Numbered from the stretch's first letter, positions 24,057 through 33,191 are shown. The stretch: 64,000 nt of DNA from Natrinema salaciae (GCF_900110865.1 NZ_FOFD01000001.1:186001-250000); one strand, 5' to 3'. Notes: generated from the letters alone by a model not told the origin. Numbers and translations: made by a program.

Positions 24057-25544
24057 GTGACCGAGCGCGCTGCAGGCCCGCGGGACGCCGACGGCGATCC
24101 GGATTCGCGGTCTGTCGACGCCGCTGCGGAGTCGACGCCGACCGACGCCGGTCGGCCCGTCCGCGAACGCAGCGGTGCTCGAGTCACCAGGCGACAGCTT
24201 CTCCGTACCGCGGGAACCGCCGGGATCGTCGGGCTCGCCGGCTGTGCGGGCCGCCAGTACCGAACGCCGCCGGACTGCTCGTCCGTCGCTGCCGCCGCGG
24301 GCGGAGACGGGTACGAGCCGCTTCCGGCGGACGACGGGATCTCGATGTTCCGGCGCGGGTTGCGCCGGTACGGCTACTACCCCGAGGAAACCGTTCCCTC
24401 GGCGGTTCGCGTCGACTGGTCGTTCCCGACCAACCGCATCGGTCACACCGCGGCCAAGTCGACGCCGCGGCCGACGCCGGACGGGGAGACGATCCTCGTC
24501 GCGAGCGACACCGGCCGGATCGACGCCGTCGCGCCGACCGGCGAGCGACGCTGGCGCATCGACACGGGCGCGTCCCGAAGCCTCGGGTTCCACGGGACGC
24601 CGGCGATCGTCGACGGTACCGCCTACATCGGCGGCTACGACGGCGACTGCTACGCCATCGATATCGCCTCCGGCGACGTGATCTGGCGGACGTCGGCACG
24701 CGAATTCGGTGGCGCGATCGCGATCGGCTCGAGCCCCGCCTACATCGACGGGACGCTCTACCTGCTCGCCGAGTACAGCGACCCCGCCAGCGGTGCGCTC
24801 TGGGAGCTCGACGCGGCGACCGGGAATCCGACGTGGAGCGACGATCGCCTCTGGGGGATGCCCCATCCGTCGCCCGCGATCGACTGTCGGGCCGGCCGGC
24901 TCGTGACCGGTTCGAACGACGGCGTCGTCTACTGCTGGGAGTTTCCCTCCCTCGAGTTCGCCTGGTCGTTTCAGGCGGGCGGCGAGGGCGGCCCCAACGG
25001 CGAGGCCATGGCCGACGGTCGGTTCCACCTCGGCGCACAGATCAAGGGCACGATCCCGATCTACGACGGGGCGGCGTTCGTCGGCTCCTGGGACGGCCGC
25101 TTCTACCGGCTCGACATCGCGGACGGCAGCGAGGAGTGGTCGTTCGAGACCGGTCGCGTCATCATGTCGAACCCGGCGATCGATCCCGACCGGGGGGTCG
25201 TCTACGTCGGCAGCGACGACAGCTTCGTCTACGCCCTCGACGCCGGCACGGGTGACGAACTGTGGTCGGCAGACGTCGGTGGTCGCGTCATCGGCTCGAT
25301 AACCGCGACGGCCGAAACGATCCTCGTCGGCTCCTACGACACGCACCTGTACGCCCTCGACAGGGCGACCGGCGAGCGCCGCTGGCGGGTCGAAAACCGC
25401 GGACACGTCACCAGCGGCGCGATCCCGCGCGGCGACCGGATCTACTACGCCGAGCGAGGCCGCTTTTCGAACTACGACGACGACGAGGCGGAGACCGTGC
25501 TCGAGGAGCCCGGCCAGGCGTACTGTCTGGTACCCGACGAGTAA
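24057..25544 (+). CDS. PQQ-like beta-propeller Tat lipoprotein
   Basis: This 495-residue protein has about 43 polar residues, then a Tat lipobox signal (TRRQLLRTAGTAGIVGLAGC). It is followed by seven or so PQQ/BamB-like repeats, each with an AxDxxTGxxxW motif, for example ALDAGTGDELWSADVGG and ALDRATGERRWRVENRG. It should sit outside the membrane as a propeller. No PQQ-dehydrogenase catalytic residues are evident, so a scaffold or binding role is more likely. The GTG at 24057 is unusually far before the twin arginines. A later start is possible but none is an ATG. Confidence 0.8.
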   Translation: MTERAAGPRDADGDPDSRSVDAAAESTPTDAGRPVRERSGARVTRRQLLRTAGTAGIVGLAGCAGRQYRTPPDCSSVAAAAGGDGYEPLPADDGISMFRRGLRRYGYYPEETVPSAVRVDWSFPTNRIGHTAAKSTPRPTPDGETILVASDTGRIDAVAPTGERRWRIDTGASRSLGFHGTPAIVDGTAYIGGYDGDCYAIDIASGDVIWRTSAREFGGAIAIGSSPAYIDGTLYLLAEYSDPASGALWELDAATGNPTWSDDRLWGMPHPSPAIDCRAGRLVTGSNDGVVYCWEFPSLEFAWSFQAGGEGGPNGEAMADGRFHLGAQIKGTIPIYDGAAFVGSWDGRFYRLDIADGSEEWSFETGRVIMSNPAIDPDRGVVYVGSDDSFVYALDAGTGDELWSADVGGRVIGSITATAETILVGSYDTHLYALDRATGERRWRVENRGHVTSGAIPRGDRIYYAERGRFSNYDDDEAETVLEEPGQAYCLVPDE

Positions 25545-25602
25545 CCGATCCCGCCCGCCTCGCTTTCGGCTCCGTCGGTGGTCGCGAGCGGGCCGTCTCG
25601 TT

Positions 25603-25616
25603 GCATATAAATATGC
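25603..25616 (+). promoter_or_regulatory. TATA box of rps8e
   Basis: TATAAATA lies inside the near-palindrome GCATATAAATATGC and is centred about 27 bases before the S8e ATG at 25636. Confidence 0.6.
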
Positions 25617-25635
25617 GCCGGGACTGGATGAGAGT

Positions 25636-26007
25636 ATGCAAGACCAGGGACGCTCGACGCGCAAGCGAACCGGTGGCCGACTGAAGAACGTTCGAAAGCG
25701 CCGCAAAGACGAGCTCGGCCGACTCCCGACCGAGACGGAGGTCGGCGAGCCGCGGTTCCGAACCGTCGACGCTCGCGGAAACGAGACGAAGACGCGAGCG
25801 CTCTCGACGGACGTCGCGAGCGTCAACAAGGGCGGCGAAACGGTCTCCGCCGAGATCGAAGACGTCGTCGAGAACGACGCCAACCCGAACTACATCCGTC
25901 GGAACATCATCACGAAGGGTGCCGTCATCGACACGAGCGAGGGGCGCGCCCGCGTCACCTCCCGTCCCGGTCAGACCGGGCAGGTCAACGCCGTTCTCCT
26001 CGACTAA
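25636..26007 (+). CDS. rps8e: 30S ribosomal protein S8e
   Basis: This 123-residue ribosomal protein is found only in archaea and eukaryotes. The N-terminal RSTRKRTGGRLKNVRKRRKDELGR is basic and rRNA-binding. The core DVVENDANPNYIRRNIITKGAVIDTSEGRARVTSRPGQTGQVNAVLL is diagnostic. A strong TATA element at leaderless spacing fits high expression. It ends 93 bases before a convergent aldo/keto reductase. Confidence 0.96.
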   Translation: MQDQGRSTRKRTGGRLKNVRKRRKDELGRLPTETEVGEPRFRTVDARGNETKTRALSTDVASVNKGGETVSAEIEDVVENDANPNYIRRNIITKGAVIDTSEGRARVTSRPGQTGQVNAVLLD

Positions 26008-26100
26008 CGCGACCGCCGTTTCTGTTCGTCGCGACTCGTGCAGCGCCGTTCGGTAGCGTGCAGTGTCCCTTCCGGGCCGTCACCGCCGATCCGCAACCGA

Positions 26101-27084
26101 TCACACGTCACCGATTTCGGGGTTCCAGGCCGGCGTGATCGGCGCTTCTAACCGCTCTCTGTCCGACTCGGAGAGATCGATCTCGAGCGCGCCCGCGTCG
26201 TCTTCGAGGTGATCGATCGTCCGCGGGCCGACGATAGGCGCGTCGACGATGTCCGTGTGGAGCAACCAGGCGAGCGACACCTGTGCCGGCGTCGCGTCGC
26301 GGGCGGCGGCGATCTCGCGAACCCGCTCGAGGACGGTCCAGTTCTCCTCGGTGAACCGCTTCTGCATGAACTCGTCCGTCGCGGCCCGGCCCGAGTCGTG
26401 GCCGCCGTCCCGCTCGTACTTGCCCGTCAGGAAGCCGCCGGCCAGCGGCGACCAGGGGATGACGCCGATCCCCTGATCGGCACAGAGGGGCAGTACGTTC
26501 GCCTCCTCGTGGCGGTCGACGAGGTTGTACTCGCACTGCATCGAGACGAAGCGCTCGTAGTTGTCGACGTCGGCCGCGGACAGCGCCTTCATGAACTTCC
26601 AGGCCGGCATCGTGCTCGCGCCGACGTACCGGACGTCGCCCGCCTCCACGAGGGAGTCGAGCGCCGAGAGCGTCTCCTCGATCGGCGTCTCGTCGTCCCA
26701 GCGGTGGATCTGATAGAGGTCGATGTAGTCGGTTCCCAGCCGCTCGAGGCTCGCCTCGGCTTGATCGAGGACGTGTTTCCGGGAGAGTCCCCGTCCGTTC
26801 GGCCCCTCGTGCATCGGGCCGAACACCTTCGTCGCGACGACGAGTTCGGACCGGTCGCGGTCCGCAGCGGCGAGGGCGTCGCCGAGGATCGCCTCGCTCT
26901 CGCCGCGCGAGTAGACGTTCGCCGTGTCGAAGAAGGTGATGCCGAGTTCGAGCGCGCGGTCGATCACCGCGCGGGACTGCTCGCGGTCGTGGATCATCCA
27001 CGGCTGGCCGGTCCCGAAGTTCATACAGCCGAGACAGAGACGGGAGACCTCCAGTCCCGTGGTCCCGAGGTTCGTGTACTCCAT
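26101..27084 (-). CDS. Aldo/keto reductase
   Basis: This 327-residue NADPH-dependent oxidoreductase has a TIM-barrel fold. The catalytic set is visible: Asp and Tyr in FFDTANVYSRGESE, Lys in VVATKVF and His in LYQIHRWDD. The cofactor-binding C-terminal part (APIVGPRTIDHLEDDAGALEIDL) is complete. It resembles the AKR11/IolS-YghZ group with broad aldehyde/ketone specificity. No pathway is suggested by neighbours. Confidence 0.88.
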   Translation of the reverse strand: MEYTNLGTTGLEVSRLCLGCMNFGTGQPWMIHDREQSRAVIDRALELGITFFDTANVYSRGESEAILGDALAAADRDRSELVVATKVFGPMHEGPNGRGLSRKHVLDQAEASLERLGTDYIDLYQIHRWDDETPIEETLSALDSLVEAGDVRYVGASTMPAWKFMKALSAADVDNYERFVSMQCEYNLVDRHEEANVLPLCADQGIGVIPWSPLAGGFLTGKYERDGGHDSGRAATDEFMQKRFTEENWTVLERVREIAAARDATPAQVSLAWLLHTDIVDAPIVGPRTIDHLEDDAGALEIDLSESDRERLEAPITPAWNPEIGDV

Positions 27085-27188
27085 GGGTCGACTGTTGCCG
27101 CCACGCGAGTTAAACCCACCACGGGGGACGCGAGCGCCGAAACGAGTCGCACGGGCCGATTCCGTCGGTCGCCGTCTCCGGCGACCGT

Positions 27189-28184
27189 TCAGGGCCGCGG
27201 TGCCGCCTTCTGTAACGCCGTTTCGGCGATGTTGCCGCCGTAGTCGGCGCTTCTGGACAGCGAGTCGACGATCAGTCCGAGCAACTGGGCCTGTGCGGGC
27301 TCGAGTTCGCGGAGCATATCGTCGATCCGGCGGGTGTGTTCGTCGATTTCGAGGACGGAAGCGAGCACGTCGTGGCCGAGTCGGTTCGCCTCGTCGGCAT
27401 CGTCGGCGAACAGCGCGTCCATCGACCGCTCGAAGATCGTCCCGGCTTCGGCGTGGAGTCCGTGAATGGCGTCGGCGACGTCGGCGGGCAGATCGTCGAG
27501 TTTGAGCGCGAGATCGCTAATCTTGACCGCGTGGTCGGCGATCCGCTCGAGCTGGCGGGCGCTCGAGTGGTAGTCGAAGCAGGCCTCGCGGGAGACGCCG
27601 AGTTCCTCGACGGCGCGGGGCGATCGCAGCGTGGCGCGGAAGATCCGCGAGACGACGAGCCAGAGTCGGTCGACGTCGTCGTCGCGATCGATCACGTCGC
27701 GTGCGATCGCGTCGTCGTTCTCGATCAGTGCCGTCACCGCGTCCTCGAGCATCGATCGTGCGATCAGGCGCATGCGCGTGACGGCGTTGACGATCGACAG
27801 CTCCGAGGAGTCGAGCAGGTCCTGAATGACCACGCCCTCGCTCGTCTCCTCGAGCACTTCGACGCCGACGAGCCGCTGGGTCGCGTCGCGAATCGCGCCG
27901 CGTTGCTCGGTCGTGATCCCGCCCGCCTCGAGCGAGATGACGTCGAAGCCGCTGACGTACATCGTCATCACGGCCCGCATCAGTTCCTCCCCCTCGAGTC
28001 CCGTGACGTCGAGGGTCCCTTTCTGGCGTCGCGTTTCGCGTTCGGGGGTCAGAAGGAGTTCGTCTCCGTCGGGATAGAATTCGACAGTGGTACCGCTGCT
28101 GACGTCGTTGTCCGTCGCCCAGGTTTTCGGCAACGAGACGGTGAACGTCGATCCGCCCGTCACCTGCACCTTTCGCGTCTCCAT
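27189..28184 (-). CDS. AbrB-PhoU-type phosphate uptake regulator
   Basis: This 331-residue protein has an N-terminal AbrB/SpoVT domain (METRKVQVTGGSTFTVSLPKTWA) followed by a helical PhoU region (about 95-331) with DYHSSARQLERIADHAVKISDLAL and SADYGGNIAETAL. Haloarchaea use such fusions as phosphate-responsive regulators. The ATG at 28182-28184 is fixed by a TATA box 27 bases upstream. A longer reading would start inside the leader. No pst genes are nearby, though polyphosphate kinase lies 1 kb upstream. Confidence 0.87.
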   Translation of the reverse strand: METRKVQVTGGSTFTVSLPKTWATDNDVSSGTTVEFYPDGDELLLTPERETRRQKGTLDVTGLEGEELMRAVMTMYVSGFDVISLEAGGITTEQRGAIRDATQRLVGVEVLEETSEGVVIQDLLDSSELSIVNAVTRMRLIARSMLEDAVTALIENDDAIARDVIDRDDDVDRLWLVVSRIFRATLRSPRAVEELGVSREACFDYHSSARQLERIADHAVKISDLALKLDDLPADVADAIHGLHAEAGTIFERSMDALFADDADEANRLGHDVLASVLEIDEHTRRIDDMLRELEPAQAQLLGLIVDSLSRSADYGGNIAETALQKAAPRP

Positions 28185-28207
28185 ACGAATCCATCCCGAC
28201 TGCAACA

Positions 28208-28340
28208 ATATAAATCCACTAGTCTATAGAGTAATACTGTTGTGGGGAATCAGGCCATCTATACCCAGATATCTCGACTTTAGATACCCAGAGATTGGTA
28301 TACATACGACGATAACTGTTATCATATATAGGCCTATATA
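28208..28340 (-). promoter_or_regulatory. AT-rich control region upstream of the PhoU-type gene
   Basis: The phoU TATA box is ATATAAAT at 28208-28215 (read on the minus strand). Further upstream are a 9-base direct repeat ATACCCAGA (28261-28269 and 28284-28292) and a perfect 16-base palindrome TATATAGGCCTATATA (28325-28340). These are candidate regulator sites. No binding protein is known from the sequence. Confidence 0.5.
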
Positions 28341-28436
28341 CCACGTGTGTTCGACGGAGCACCGGCGTCTATCGGCCGGAAACGGAGCCGCAATCGGGCT
28401 CCCGAACGCCGATCGACCGGGGGTTGGCGGCGACGA

Positions 28437-28664
28437 TCACCGAACGTCCTCGAGGTCGACGGTGGCTCGAACGTCCGCCGAGAGCCACGTCGTCGTTCGG
28501 ACCGCTTCGGGACACTCCCGCGGCGCGATCGTCCACCGATCGGGTCGATCCTCGTATCGGACGACGGTCGACTCGAGCTCGATCGCGTCGGGGGTCCGGT
28601 GCGTTGCCGTAGCCGGGTGCTGTCGGGGCGAGGGAGCGCCGTGAGCGTTGGTGGATTCGTTCAT
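28437..28664 (-). CDS. Conserved haloarchaeal small protein, unknown function
   Basis: This 75-residue protein has about 27 polar N-terminal residues and a compact C-terminal part, ELESTVVRYEDRPDRWTIAPRE...RTTTWLSADVRATVDLEDVR. That part resembles a family of haloarchaeal 60-80-residue proteins with the VVRYxDRPDxxTIxP pattern. Function is unknown. It is a single gene between the PhoU-type regulator and polyphosphate kinase. Confidence 0.6.
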   Translation of the reverse strand: MNESTNAHGAPSPRQHPATATHRTPDAIELESTVVRYEDRPDRWTIAPRECPEAVRTTTWLSADVRATVDLEDVR

Positions 28665-29002
28665 GGGTTCGGGAAGCGGTCGTTCCCGTACGCGAATCGA
28701 CCCACGACACGTACAAAGCCGCTGCTAATTGTGGTATTGAGTGATCCATACGCGGAATAGCTCTCCGTATCTGTGTCGGGTCCGCCGTCGAACGATGGCG
28801 GTGTCGCGGAACAGCCACGTCGGTCCGAACGGAGCGCCGATCCAGTGCACCAACGCGCTCTCGAGCGACGGGACGGATCGCTTCTCACCGCCATCGGTTT
28901 CGCCGCTACAACCGCCGAAAATGTCCGTCACCATCGTCGCGGACCGATCGTCACGTTCCGTCGGTTCGTTCTGGATACGAAGAGGAGACGGCGAAACGGG
29001 CG
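28665..29002. other. Gap between the small protein gene and polyphosphate kinase
   Basis: These 338 bases hold the promoter of the minus-strand small protein at their left end. A 69-codon minus-strand frame (28725-28934) contains ESALVHWIGAPFGPTWLF, but its third-base composition is weaker than that of neighbours and it matches nothing I know. I leave it as a possible hypothetical gene only. Confidence 0.3.
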
Positions 29003-31615
29003 CTACCTTCGAGCGCCGTCCAGCGCCGAGCGCATGAACGTCTCGTGGACGTCGGTCGTCGAGCCGTCGTTCGTGGGTTCACACCGCTCGTACGTTCCGT
29101 CCGATCGCATCACCCACCGGTTCCGGTCGTCCGAGAGCAGCGTCTCGAAGAGCCCGTCGAGCCGGCGCTGGAGACGCGGATCCTCGATCGGCGTGACCGC
29201 CTCGACCCGATTGTCGAGGTTGCGAGTCATCCAGTCGGCCGAGCCGATGTAGTATCGACCGTCGCCTCCCGCTCGGAAGTAGAAGATCCGCGAGTGCTCG
29301 AGGAAGCGACCGACGACGCTGTACACGTCGATCGTCTCGCTGATGCCCTCGAGCCCGGGCCGAAGCCGACAGATGTCCCGGACGATGAGGTCGATGTCGA
29401 CGCCAGCCATCGACGCCTCGTAGAGCTCCCGGACCAGCTCCGGGTCTTCCAGGCGATTCATCTTCGCGACGATGCGCGCCATCTCGCCGTTCCGCGCGCG
29501 CTCGGCCTCCGCGCGGACGAGATCGACGAAGCGGTCGCGCATGTTCCCCGGGGCGATGAGCAGTTTACGGTACTCCCGGTGCATCGAGTGGCCCGTGAAG
29601 TAGTTGAACAGCTTGACGAGGTCCTGCCCGATGTCCCGGTCGGCCGTCAACAGCCCCAGATCCTCGTAGCGCTTCGCGGTTTCGGAGTGGTAGTTTCCGG
29701 TCCCCACGTGCGAGTAGAGCCGGACGCCCTCGTCCTCGTCGCGGACCACCAGCGACGTCTTCGTGTGCGTCTTGTAGCCGATCGTCCCGTAGGCGACGTG
29801 GATCCCTTCCTCCTCGAGCTTCTTCGCCCACTCGAGGTTGTTCTCCTCGTCGAAGCGGGCCTTGAGTTCGACCATGACCGCGACCTGCTTCCCGTTGCGA
29901 GCGGCCTCGAGCAGGCTCTCGACGATCTGGGAATCGCTCGCCGTCCGGTAGATCGCCGCCTTTATCGCGAGGACGTCCGGGTCGTTGGCCGCCGTTTCGA
30001 GGAACCGCTGGACGGTCCCCTCGAAGGAGTGATAGGGGTGGTGAACGAGGACGTCGTCGGTCCGGATGACGTCGAACACGGTCTCCCCCTCGTCGAGCCG
30101 ATCCAGCCGCGGATGGGGTTGGGGCGACCACTCCGGCAGTTTCAGTTCGGGTCGGTCGAGGGCGGTCAGCTCCGCGAAGTCGCGGTAGTCGAGGGGGCCG
30201 CCGAGGTGGAACACCTCCCGGTCGTCGAGGTCGAGTTCGCGGGTGAGAACGTCGAGGATTCGATCGGACGTGTCGCGTTCGATCTCGAGCCGGACGACGG
30301 TGGCGAACCGTCGCTCCTCGATCACTTCCTCGATCATCTCGATCAGATCCTCGGCGACCTCCTCGTCGCGCCTGACCTCCGCGTTGCGCGTCACGCGGAA
30401 CAGCGCCGTGTCCACGATGTCGACGTCCGGAAAGAGCAACTCGAGATTCGCCCGAACGGCGTCCTCGAGGAGGACGTACCTGGGCTCGTCGCCGAGCTGG
30501 ATGAACCGAAGCTGGTTGCGCGGGATCTTCACCCGGGAGAACGTCAGCTCCGCGTCGGGTCGTTCTCGAGTCAGGACCGCGAGAGACAGGCTCTGATTCG
30601 AAATGAACGGAAACGAGTGGGCCGGGTCGAACGTCAACGGAGTCAGCGTCGGGAGCACCGCACTCTCGAAGTACTCGCGTAGCTGTCGGCGCTCGTCGTC
30701 CGACAGCGCGTCGTACTCGACCACGTCGATCCCCTCGTCGGCCAGCGCCGGCAGGATTTCCTCGCGGTAGCACCGTGCCTGCCGCTCCAGCAGCGGTTCC
30801 GCCTCCGCGAGGGCCGCGTTCCACTGTTCGCGGGGCGTGCGGCCGTCCGGCGTTTCGTCGGTGATACCCGCGGCGATCTGCTGTTTCAGGCCGCCGATAC
30901 GCTTCCGGAAGAACTCGTCGAGGTTCGTCGTCACGATCGCGAGGAACTTCACCCGCTCTAACAGGGGGTTGTCCGCATCCAGCACCTCGTGGAGGACCCG
31001 ACGCTGAAAGGCGAGTTCGCTGAGCTCGCGGTTCAGGTAGTAGGTCGGGTCCGAGAGGTCGACGGTCCGCTGCTCCGCGGACGAATCAGCACCCTCCGCC
31101 GCGGACGAAGCGGCCGACTCTGCCGCGGCGGAATCGGCCTCGGTCGGTTCCGCTGTGCCGTCGGCCTCGGTCGGTTCCGCTGTGCCGTCGGCCTCGGTCG
31201 ATTCCGTTGCGCCATCGGTCTCGACCGACACGTCCGGCCGGTCGCGGTCCGAGTCCGTTGCGGAGGCGGCGTCCGTACCCGTCTCCGCAGCAGCGCTCGT
31301 CTCGATTTCGTCCCCAGAACCGACCTCGGAACCGAGGTCACGGCGATCGACATCGGCGACTCCTTCGGACTCGAGGTCGGTCGAGGCGGGCGATGCGCGT
31401 TCGGGTCCGCGCGGGCCGTCGGCCCGTTCGGAACGGTCACTCCCGTCGTCGGGTTCCCGCCGTTCGGAACCGGTGTTCCGATCGTCGTCCTCGGTCCCGT
31501 CCCCATCGTCGAACACCGACTGGAGCGCGAGCGTCGTCTCCTCCGTCGCCTCGCTCGTCCCGTCGTCGGTCGGCGGTTCGGTGCCGTCGCTCTCGGACTG
31601 CTCTCGCTCGTTCAT
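29003..31615 (-). CDS. ppk: Polyphosphate kinase 1
   Basis: This 870-residue protein is a PPK1, which reversibly moves the gamma-phosphate of ATP onto polyphosphate. The family region starts at about residue 195 (YYLNRELSELAFQRRVLHEVL). The phosphohistidine region YSHVGTGNYHSETAKRYEDLG is intact, as is the C-terminal PLD-like domain. About 190 acidic, Ser/Thr/Glu-rich residues precede the kinase, including three EADGTAEPT-type repeats. The ATG at 31613-31615 lies 22 bases after a PPP phosphatase gene, giving a two-gene operon. Confidence 0.93.
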   Translation of the reverse strand: MNEREQSESDGTEPPTDDGTSEATEETTLALQSVFDDGDGTEDDDRNTGSERREPDDGSDRSERADGPRGPERASPASTDLESEGVADVDRRDLGSEVGSGDEIETSAAAETGTDAASATDSDRDRPDVSVETDGATESTEADGTAEPTEADGTAEPTEADSAAAESAASSAAEGADSSAEQRTVDLSDPTYYLNRELSELAFQRRVLHEVLDADNPLLERVKFLAIVTTNLDEFFRKRIGGLKQQIAAGITDETPDGRTPREQWNAALAEAEPLLERQARCYREEILPALADEGIDVVEYDALSDDERRQLREYFESAVLPTLTPLTFDPAHSFPFISNQSLSLAVLTRERPDAELTFSRVKIPRNQLRFIQLGDEPRYVLLEDAVRANLELLFPDVDIVDTALFRVTRNAEVRRDEEVAEDLIEMIEEVIEERRFATVVRLEIERDTSDRILDVLTRELDLDDREVFHLGGPLDYRDFAELTALDRPELKLPEWSPQPHPRLDRLDEGETVFDVIRTDDVLVHHPYHSFEGTVQRFLETAANDPDVLAIKAAIYRTASDSQIVESLLEAARNGKQVAVMVELKARFDEENNLEWAKKLEEEGIHVAYGTIGYKTHTKTSLVVRDEDEGVRLYSHVGTGNYHSETAKRYEDLGLLTADRDIGQDLVKLFNYFTGHSMHREYRKLLIAPGNMRDRFVDLVRAEAERARNGEMARIVAKMNRLEDPELVRELYEASMAGVDIDLIVRDICRLRPGLEGISETIDVYSVVGRFLEHSRIFYFRAGGDGRYYIGSADWMTRNLDNRVEAVTPIEDPRLQRRLDGLFETLLSDDRNRWVMRSDGTYERCEPTNDGSTTDVHETFMRSALDGARR
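31134..31214. repeat. 27-bp tandem repeat (three units) inside ppk
   Basis: Units at 31134-31160, 31161-31187 and 31188-31214 encode the EADGTAEPT repeats of the acidic N-terminal extension. The first two units are identical. The third differs at several positions. Confidence 0.85.
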
Positions 31616-31637
31616 CCCGAAACACCACTCACTCCGG

Positions 31638-32327
31638 TCAACTGTCGTCCCCGACGATTTTCTCGGCCGATCGATCGACGTGGCCGGTTCCGGGCACGCG
31701 TATCGTCCGCTCGCGGCCGACGTCGTACGCCGTGAGCGTCCCGCCGTAGACACAGCCCGTGTCGAGACCGACCGCCCACGCCCGCTCGATCGGCTCCGCG
31801 AGCACGGTGTGGCCGAAAAAGACCCGCGGCGGCCCGTCGTAGCGCTCGAACCAGAACGGCCCGTCGTAGCCGTCGCCGTTCGGCGATCGCATCGTCGACA
31901 CGTCGTCGGCCGAGTGGGCCGACAGCGGCCGGGTCGGGTCGACGCCGCCGTGGACGACGAGCCCCCCGTCCCACGAAATCGCGGTCGGGAGCGACTCGAG
32001 GTACTGGTGGTCGGTCGAATCGAGCGCCGACAGCGAGGCCGATCCCTCGAGGATCTTCTGCTCGTTGTTCCCCCGGACGGATAGCAGCTGCGGGGACCGC
32101 CGCACGCGATCCAGTACGGCCTTGCTCTCCGGCCCCTTCCGGACGAGGTCGCCGACGAACACGGCGAGATCGTTCGGACCGAGATCGAGCCGCTCCAGCA
32201 GCGCCTCTAGCGCGTCGAGGCAGCCGTGAACGTCGCCGACGACGTAGACGTCGTCTTTGCTCTCGAGGTCGAGGTGCCGGTAGTCGAACGATACCGCGTC
32301 GTCTAACGCGTGAGTGGCGGTCGTCAC
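31638..32327 (-). CDS. PPP-family metallophosphatase
   Basis: This 229-residue phosphoesterase has the PPP metal-binding motifs GDVHG, a GDLV motif, RGNNEQ in place of GNHE, and the His motifs VVHGG and FGHTV. GDLVRKGP replaces the usual GDxVDRGP, so the conserved Asp-Arg pair is altered to Arg-Lys. Substrate may be phosphoprotein or diadenosine polyphosphate. It is upstream of ppk in the same operon, which suggests a role in phosphate or polyphosphate handling. Confidence 0.82.
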   Translation of the reverse strand: MTTATHALDDAVSFDYRHLDLESKDDVYVVGDVHGCLDALEALLERLDLGPNDLAVFVGDLVRKGPESKAVLDRVRRSPQLLSVRGNNEQKILEGSASLSALDSTDHQYLESLPTAISWDGGLVVHGGVDPTRPLSAHSADDVSTMRSPNGDGYDGPFWFERYDGPPRVFFGHTVLAEPIERAWAVGLDTGCVYGGTLTAYDVGRERTIRVPGTGHVDRSAEKIVGDDS

Positions 32328-32525
32328 GTCGTATACGGCAGAACGCTGGGTCGAGACTGGATAAGTCGTTTATATGTTGCGTATTGAACAGTATATAGTC
32401 GCGTATAGTTCCAGTACGATCCTCGAGACCGGCGGATCGCCGGCGACGCCGGCGGAGCGACTCGCGGGGAACCGGGCGGCTCGAGACGCGGGGATTTCTT
32501 TACCATCGCCGCCCGAGCACGGGGT

Positions 32526-33191
32526 ATGCACGTCGTCGTCAACGCCGCGATGAGCGCGGACGGAAAACTCTCCTCGCGCCGGCGCGAACAGCTCGCGATC
32601 AGCGGCGAGGCGGACTTCGAGCGCGTCGACCGGCTGCGAGCCGAGAGCGACGCCGTCGCGGTCGGTGTCGGAACCGTCCTCGCGGACGATCCGCACCTGA
32701 CGGTCAAAGACGACGACCTGCGGAAGCGACGCCGGAACGACGGACGGCCGGGGAATCCCGCACGGATCGTCGTCGACTCGAGCGGGCGGACGCCGACGGA
32801 CGCGGCGGTTCTCGACGACGCGGCGACGACCTACGTCTGCCTGAGCGAGGCCGCACCCGTCGATCGACGCGCGGCCCTCGCCGACCGCGCCGAGTTGATT
32901 ACGGCGGGCGACGACCGCGTCGACCTCCTGCGCGCGTTCGCGACGCTTCGGGAGGCCGGCCTCGAGCGGATCATGGTCGAGGGCGGCGGCGAACTCATCT
33001 TCTCGCTGTTCGACGCCGGCCTGGTCGACGAGCTACGCGTGTTCGTCGGGCCGAAAGTCATCGGCGGCCGCGACGCGCCGACGCTCGCCGACGGCGACGG
33101 GTTCGTCGCGGCGTTCCCGACGCTCGAACTCGCGGCGGTCGACCGGCTCGACGCCGGCGTGTTGCTGACGTGGCGCGTCGAGGATCGATAG
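32526..33191 (+). CDS. 2,5-diamino-6-(ribosylamino)-pyrimidinone 5'-phosphate reductase
   Basis: This 221-residue protein is of the archaeal RibD-C type, which reduces the ribosylamino pyrimidine early in riboflavin and F420 synthesis. The start MHVVVNAAMSADGKLSSR, the NADPH-contact VGVGTVLADDPHLTVK and the conserved IMVEGGGELIFSLFDAGLVDEL are diagnostic. There is no deaminase domain, as expected in archaea. It stands alone with a TATA-like TTTCTTTA upstream. Confidence 0.9.
   Translation: MHVVVNAAMSADGKLSSRRREQLAISGEADFERVDRLRAESDAVAVGVGTVLADDPHLTVKDDDLRKRRRNDGRPGNPARIVVDSSGRTPTDAAVLDDAATTYVCLSEAAPVDRRAALADRAELITAGDDRVDLLRAFATLREAGLERIMVEGGGELIFSLFDAGLVDELRVFVGPKVIGGRDAPTLADGDGFVAAFPTLELAAVDRLDAGVLLTWRVEDR

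Noticed and set aside
28725-28934. 69-codon minus-strand frame between a small conserved gene and ppk
   Set aside because: Third-base bias is weaker than that of neighbours and no family is recognised. It is mentioned as a gap feature but not called as a gene.
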